Assembly (NCBI GenBank): GCA_902766115.1
Contig: CACXCL010000198.1
Span: 1-8,270 of the forward strand
DNA from: an uncultured Ruminococcus sp.
GTDB lineage: Bacteria; Bacillota; Clostridia; Oscillospirales; CAG-272
DNA length: 8,270 nt
Reading direction: 5' to 3'
Shown here: in pieces, positions 4,554 through 8,270 of the stretch
Numbering within the stretch: position 1 is the stretch's first letter
Layout of the letters: the number at the start of each line of letters is the position of its first letter
Translations under genes and position numbers: made by a program
The notes under the pieces: model-generated
Told to the model about the DNA's origin: nothing
The model's database searches: none
What the model saw: only the letters and a program-made list of their open reading frames with translations

Positions 4554-6137
4554 TTATTCCGTTATGAGTTCGACACCCTCTCCGACGACGATCGGATCGC
4601 CCGCCGAGACTATACTGTTACGCCGCACCTCGGCGCGCCGGACGTTCTCAAGGATCAGGCCGTGCTCGCAGCCCGGGCAGTCGATCACGTTGTCTTCGAT
4701 CACCACGGTCCCGTGCGCGAGGGAGGGCTTTTCCGCCTCCATGCGAACAGTCACGCCGCCGCATCCGTTCGCCAAGGTGCCGTTATCGGTAAATCGACAT
4801 CCCCGCACGACCGCGTATTCCGTATTGATACCTTCCTCCCAGCCGCCTTCGGCGGCAATCTTCACGGGGCTTTCAAAGACGAAGGAAATATCGCAGTTCT
4901 CGATGAGGCACGTTCTCGATTTGATGAGGATCGACCTGGCGTGGTGATTTCTCGCCGTGCTGTTTACGAATTCCACGTGGGGGACCTCGTCCGGGTCGGC
5001 AAAGCAGTACCTGTCAAGGTCGTCCGGAAGATCACGATCCAGAGTGACGGTACAGCCCCACGCCTCCGGATCCGGTTCCACCCCCACGACGCGGTAGGTA
5101 TCCACCGGAAGCAGAGTCTCTTTCTCCACCAGCTCAAGCCTGTCGCCTGTCTGCGGGCAGAGGAGCTTCATCCCGTGAGGTCCGTCGGGAGAGGTCACGG
5201 TCAGGAAGACGGTGTTCGCCCCGTGAGATTTCACAACGTAGTAATAGGTGTGAACGTTGGTGGCGTCGTCGCCCTGCCCTTCAAAACGGCATCCGTCGAA
5301 CCGGAGCAGCCCTCTGCATGCGCAAAAGTGAGTGGCGTCCGTGTTGGTGGAGACCCTGTCCCCGTCCGAAGGGACGATGCGAAGTCTGTTGATCACTATA
5401 TCCCTGCTCTCCTGACCGGTGATGCCCATACCCGGATGGTTGTGGATCGTCACGTCTTCGAGAACGGTATTTACGGCTTTATAGATGAAGATCGCCGGTC
5501 GGGAATGGAACGTGTGGGAAAAGTAGGCCTCGTCCCCTTCCTCGGGTTCTCCGTCTCCCCGGAAGACGCACTCGTACCGGTGAGGATCAATGAAGCGAAG
5601 CTCCTTCGCGCGCACCTGTCCGTTGATGAACCGTCCTGCCCGCCGGGAGTAGTAGGACTGCCTCATCCGCGGAGCGAGCTCTCCCATGGGCTCGTCAAAC
5701 ACAAGGGCCCCCTTTGTCACGTCGCCGTCACGCCTTATGTCGGCGACTACGCCCTTGGAATAGGGCTTTCTTTTGTGGTCGACGGTGATCCCGCGGACCG
5801 TGACGTTCTCGCATTCGCTGATGGAGACCGTCTCCATGAATCCGTCCACCAGGAAAGTCGCTCCGTATCCCTCCAGCGTGGAGTTCCTGTGTCCCCGGAA
5901 GTCGAGTCCCACGTCGTACTCGAACTGCGGGGTGAACATGATCTCCTCCGGGTTGTCCCCGAAGTCGCCGTTCATGACCCGGCGCTGGGTCTCCCGTGCC
6001 CTCGGGGAAGTGATATTATACACTCCCGGTTCAACTATCAGCGTCGTGCCGGGGTTTTCTCTCATGTACAGCAGCGCCGCGGCGAGCCGCGAGCGGTCGT
6101 CGGTCCCCGGGTAATCCTTCAGATAAATTTTTCCCAT
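4554..6137 (-). CDS. GH110-like right-handed parallel beta-helix protein (probable alpha-1,3-galactosidase)
   Basis: This 527-residue protein has the repeating beta-strand pattern of a right-handed parallel beta-helix. Its layout fits glycoside hydrolase family 110, inverting enzymes that remove terminal alpha-1,3-galactose, including from blood-group B structures. Supporting stretches are TLEGYGATFLVDGFME (87-102), the NTDATHF segment with D267, EGQGDDATNVH with D290-D291, ARNHHARSILIKSRTCLIENC (395-415) and the acidic GGWEEG (431-436). The spacing of one Asp and an Asp pair 23-24 residues later matches, as I recall, the residues implicated in catalysis in a characterised marine GH110. There is no signal peptide and there are many cysteines, so it is probably cytoplasmic, unlike Bacteroides secreted forms. 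GGAGAG lies 4 nt before the ATG. It follows lplA by 13 nt. The alternative is another beta-helix enzyme such as a pectate lyase or epimerase relative. Confidence 0.75.
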   Translation of the reverse strand: MGKIYLKDYPGTDDRSRLAAALLYMRENPGTTLIVEPGVYNITSPRARETQRRVMNGDFGDNPEEIMFTPQFEYDVGLDFRGHRNSTLEGYGATFLVDGFMETVSISECENVTVRGITVDHKRKPYSKGVVADIRRDGDVTKGALVFDEPMGELAPRMRQSYYSRRAGRFINGQVRAKELRFIDPHRYECVFRGDGEPEEGDEAYFSHTFHSRPAIFIYKAVNTVLEDVTIHNHPGMGITGQESRDIVINRLRIVPSDGDRVSTNTDATHFCACRGLLRFDGCRFEGQGDDATNVHTYYYVVKSHGANTVFLTVTSPDGPHGMKLLCPQTGDRLELVEKETLLPVDTYRVVGVEPDPEAWGCTVTLDRDLPDDLDRYCFADPDEVPHVEFVNSTARNHHARSILIKSRTCLIENCDISFVFESPVKIAAEGGWEEGINTEYAVVRGCRFTDNGTLANGCGGVTVRMEAEKPSLAHGTVVIEDNVIDCPGCEHGLILENVRRAEVRRNSIVSAGDPIVVGEGVELITE

Positions 6138-6150
6138 TTTTCTCTCCGTT

Positions 6151-7137
6151 TTACATTTGTTCTTCGAGCGCCCGGGCGAGATCCTCGCCCGTCACGCCGT
6201 ATATGCCGATCCCGGCGGCGGAAAGCTTCTCGGAGATCTCTCTCCTGTCAAATCCCGCGCCGATGAGGCAGTCGATCGAGCCGTCGGCGTCTGAGGCAAA
6301 GAAATCGCCGCTTAACGCCGCGTCTGTTATTACTCCCCCCTTCACGGCGAAGGACACCTTGACGTTCCCCGCCGGAAACCGGCAGAGGTACTCCGCCTCG
6401 AACGCAGGGGAGGGGGTAAACACGTTCTCCCTGCCTCTGAAACGGAGTTTTGCGAGATATTCTATCCTTGATATGTCCTCCTCCGACAGGGAATACGTCG
6501 TAAAGCCCTCGCCGACGGCGTCCGCCACGGCACGGATCAGCATTTTCCCGAACTGCTCTGCCGTAGCGGCTCCGGAAAAGAAGTCACGGATATTCGTCAC
6601 TCTGTCCCGGACGGATTTTATGCTTTTTGAGGTGATCTTATAGTCCGGAGGAGACGACGAACGCACCATCTCGCCGATATCGGTGTCAAAAAGGAGCGAG
6701 CCGTGGTGGACGGTGCTTCCCCGGAGTTTGAACTGGGCGTTGCCCGATATCTTTTTCCCGCCGACGAGGATATCGTTCCTCCCGCCCCTCTCCGCCGGTA
6801 CACCGAGGGAGTTCAGCGCGACGATCACGGGTTCCATATACTCGTCGAAGCTTATCTCGCGGACGCCGTCACGCCTGATGAAGGAATACTGGAGTCCGCC
6901 TTCGTCGGTGTAGATCGTACCGCCGCCGGAGAGACGGCGCACAAGGTTTATGCCCTTCTCTTCCGCGTAGGGGAGATCGATCTCCTCCCATGCATTTTGG
7001 TATTTGCCTAACATCAGCGTGGGAGTGGTGCTCCACAAAAGAAATACCGCGTCCCCCATATCCCGCTCAGCGGCAAAATAGTACTCCGCCCCGAAGTTGA
7101 AATACGGGTCGCGGCTTTTTGTATCTACGCAGATCAT
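6151..7137 (-). CDS. lplA: lipoate-protein ligase A, two-domain form
   Basis: This 328-residue protein activates lipoate (or octanoate) with ATP and transfers it to the lysine of lipoyl domains in the cytoplasm. The N-terminal catalytic domain has RRLSGGGTIYTDEG (67-80), the adenylate-binding GGG loop, and GRNDILVGGKKISGNAQ (119-135), in which K129 corresponds to the conserved active-site lysine. The C-terminal part, about residues 245-328, looks like the small accessory domain of full-length LplA (AGNVKVSFAVKGGVITDAALSG), so activation and transfer can occur in one polypeptide. The start ATG overlaps the lipA stop by 4 nt (ATGA), indicating coupled translation. The position right behind lipA and a lipoyl carrier suggests it scavenges lipoate or loads octanoate for LipA; no lipB or lipM is visible. 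Confidence 0.95.
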   Translation of the reverse strand: MICVDTKSRDPYFNFGAEYYFAAERDMGDAVFLLWSTTPTLMLGKYQNAWEEIDLPYAEEKGINLVRRLSGGGTIYTDEGGLQYSFIRRDGVREISFDEYMEPVIVALNSLGVPAERGGRNDILVGGKKISGNAQFKLRGSTVHHGSLLFDTDIGEMVRSSSPPDYKITSKSIKSVRDRVTNIRDFFSGAATAEQFGKMLIRAVADAVGEGFTTYSLSEEDISRIEYLAKLRFRGRENVFTPSPAFEAEYLCRFPAGNVKVSFAVKGGVITDAALSGDFFASDADGSIDCLIGAGFDRREISEKLSAAGIGIYGVTGEDLARALEEQM

Positions 7138-8021
7138 CTCTCGCGCTCCTCTTTTTCACGCGCAGTCAGCGCCTCGCGGTACATGTCCGCCGCAAGATAC
7201 GAGCTTCGCGCCAGGGGATCGCATACCGCTCCGGAAAATCCCATTGCCCGGGCGTCGGTGGCGTACTCCGCGAAGGTCTCCGGAGTCACGTACTCCGCCA
7301 CCTTCAGATGGCTTGCCGAGGGCTGAAGATACTGTCCCACGGTGAGAAGATCGCACCCGGTCGCACGGACGTCCCGCATCAGCTCACGCACCTCGTCCCG
7401 GGTCTCGCCGAGTCCGACCATAAAGGCTGTCTTGACCATCGCGGACGGATACCTGTCCTTGACGTATTTCAGCACGCCGAGCGATCTTTCGTATATCGCC
7501 TGAGGCCGGGCGACCGGGTACAGGCGTTTCACAGTCTCCATGTTATGCCCCAGCACGTCCGGCGACTCGCGCATGACAACGTCAATGGCTTCCCTGTCGC
7601 CCTTGAGGTCCGGTATCAGCACCTCCACCGAGGCGGAGGTCGTCTCTCTTATCTCCCGGATCACCGCGGCGAAGGCGGACGCGCCGCCGTCCGGCAGGTC
7701 GTCCCGGGTGACGCTTGTGATCACGGCATGGGTGAGCCCCAGCCGCTTCACGGCGTCCGCCACCCGGCGGGGCTCGTCGGGATCAGGCGCGTCGGGGGCA
7801 CCGCAGTCCACGTCGCAGAAGCGGCAGTTTCGCGTACACTTCTTCCCGAGGATCATGAAAGTGGCGCTGCCGCATTTACTGCATTTGCCTATATTCGGAC
7901 AGCCGCTCTCTCTGCATACTGTGTTCAGTTCCAGTCCGTCGGCGAGCTCATAGATGGCGTTCACCTCGCGCATGTTGTAGCGGACTCTGAGCCATTCGGG
8001 TTTTCTGTTCTCCAAGATCAC
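7134..8021 (-). CDS. lipA: lipoyl synthase
   Basis: This 295-residue radical SAM enzyme inserts two sulfur atoms into protein-bound octanoyl groups to make lipoyl cofactors. The auxiliary iron-sulfur cluster motif CX4CX5C is C36, C41 and C47, and the radical SAM motif CX3CX2C is C62, C66 and C69 (CTRNCRFC). The C-terminal RSSY (272-275), whose serine ligates the auxiliary cluster in the family, is intact. Other family signatures are ATFMILG (53-59), TSVTRDDLPDGGA (102-114) and VKTAFMVGLGET (196-207). Length is normal. The start is GTG at 8019-8021, overlapping the stop of the lipoyl-domain gene by 4 nt, and the stop overlaps lplA by 4 nt. One oddity is an additional cysteine, C50, three residues after C47, where relatives usually have another residue. 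Confidence 0.97.
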   Translation of the reverse strand: MILENRKPEWLRVRYNMREVNAIYELADGLELNTVCRESGCPNIGKCSKCGSATFMILGKKCTRNCRFCDVDCGAPDAPDPDEPRRVADAVKRLGLTHAVITSVTRDDLPDGGASAFAAVIREIRETTSASVEVLIPDLKGDREAIDVVMRESPDVLGHNMETVKRLYPVARPQAIYERSLGVLKYVKDRYPSAMVKTAFMVGLGETRDEVRELMRDVRATGCDLLTVGQYLQPSASHLKVAEYVTPETFAEYATDARAMGFSGAVCDPLARSSYLAADMYREALTAREKEERER

Positions 8022-8254
8022 ATCTCCACTTCCATCAGCGGCGCGCCGACGTCCACCTCGTCTCCTTCGTCGACGAGAAGGCGCAGAACGGTCATGTTCT
8101 CCTCCGCTTCCACGGAGCTGATGGCCTTTTCGGTCTCGGTCTCGAAAAGCTCGTCGCCGGATGCCACCTTCTGTCCTGGTTCCACGTTCCAGCGGCAGAG
8201 CACCGCTTTTTTCATTCCCTTTTTAAGTTCGGGCATGGTAACAGTTTTCTTCAT
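8018..8254 (-). CDS. stand-alone lipoyl-domain carrier protein
   Basis: This 78-residue protein consists of just one biotinyl/lipoyl domain, the swinging-arm carrier. The hairpin carrying the modified lysine reads ETETEKAISSVEAEE, with K43 as the predicted lipoylation site. It is close to the E-T-D-K-A pattern of 2-oxoacid dehydrogenase E2 subunits. The first strand is VTMPEL, and the domain ends in the usual GDEVDVGAPLMEVE. In ordinary E2 proteins this domain is fused to a subunit-binding and catalytic domain, but here a TGA stops it, so the carrier is a separate polypeptide or a split E2 subunit. GGGAG lies about 8 nt before the ATG. It is followed directly by lipA and lplA, which would build and attach its cofactor. 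The partner enzymes would lie beyond the right edge. Confidence 0.9.
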   Translation of the reverse strand: MKKTVTMPELKKGMKKAVLCRWNVEPGQKVASGDELFETETEKAISSVEAEENMTVLRLLVDEGDEVDVGAPLMEVEM

Positions 8255-8270
8255 TTCAAGTCTCCCGTCA

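Noticed and set aside
4662..6266. A 534-codon plus-strand open frame opposite the beta-helix gene
   Set aside because: It is antisense to a gene with clear family motifs, has no ribosome binding site or recognisable domains, and is rich in Arg, Val and His, as expected of a complement frame in GC-rich DNA.
1..8270. CRISPR array, tRNA, rRNA, insertion sequence or attachment site
   Set aside because: No regularly spaced long repeats, transposase motifs, terminal inverted repeats or tRNA-like cloverleaf were seen on either strand.

Overview
The window looks like a chromosomal segment of a Clostridia-type Firmicute. The evidence is a cysteine-rich DUF177 (YceD) protein next to rpmF with a four-cysteine L32 zinc ribbon, strong AGGAGG-type ribosome binding sites, sigma-A type promoters with 17-bp spacers, and frequent TTG and GTG starts. 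Base composition is moderately high in GC, highest in the right half and lower around 2.8-4.5 kb. The exact lineage cannot be fixed from this sequence. I see no phage, insertion sequence, CRISPR array, tRNA or rRNA.

Left part: the 5' end of mscL (mechanosensitive channel) runs off the left edge on the minus strand behind a clear promoter. It is divergent from a 459-base gap that has only one tiny open frame, a hydrophobic 33-residue peptide with a good ribosome binding site, followed by a hairpin. A TTGACA promoter then drives yceD (DUF177), followed by rpmF, which also has a near-consensus promoter of its own inside the end of yceD. After an rpmF terminator come two overlapping genes for unrecognised membrane proteins, one with two N-terminal membrane segments and one with a single N-terminal anchor. 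They end at a bidirectional terminator at about 2.72-2.76 kb.

Middle part, minus strand: an abrB-like regulator, an ABC transporter ATPase and an ABC-2 permease form a compact operon of overlapping genes, all with non-ATG starts. Its promoter is near consensus. An A/T-tract region upstream of it looks like an UP element, and part of that region is the T-run of the preceding terminator. A 9-bp phased repeat lies over the promoter and leader and could be a regulator binding site.

Right part, minus strand: a single-domain lipoyl carrier protein, lipoyl synthase (lipA), a two-domain lipoate-protein ligase (lplA) and a GH110-like right-handed beta-helix protein lie head to tail, with 4-nt overlaps or a 13-nt gap, and end at a strong terminator. 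The first three form a logical unit: carrier, sulfur insertion, and lipoate or octanoate attachment. The fourth, a probable cytoplasmic alpha-1,3-galactosidase relative, is an odd companion. The operon probably starts beyond the right edge, where 2-oxoacid dehydrogenase or other lipoate-dependent genes might be found.
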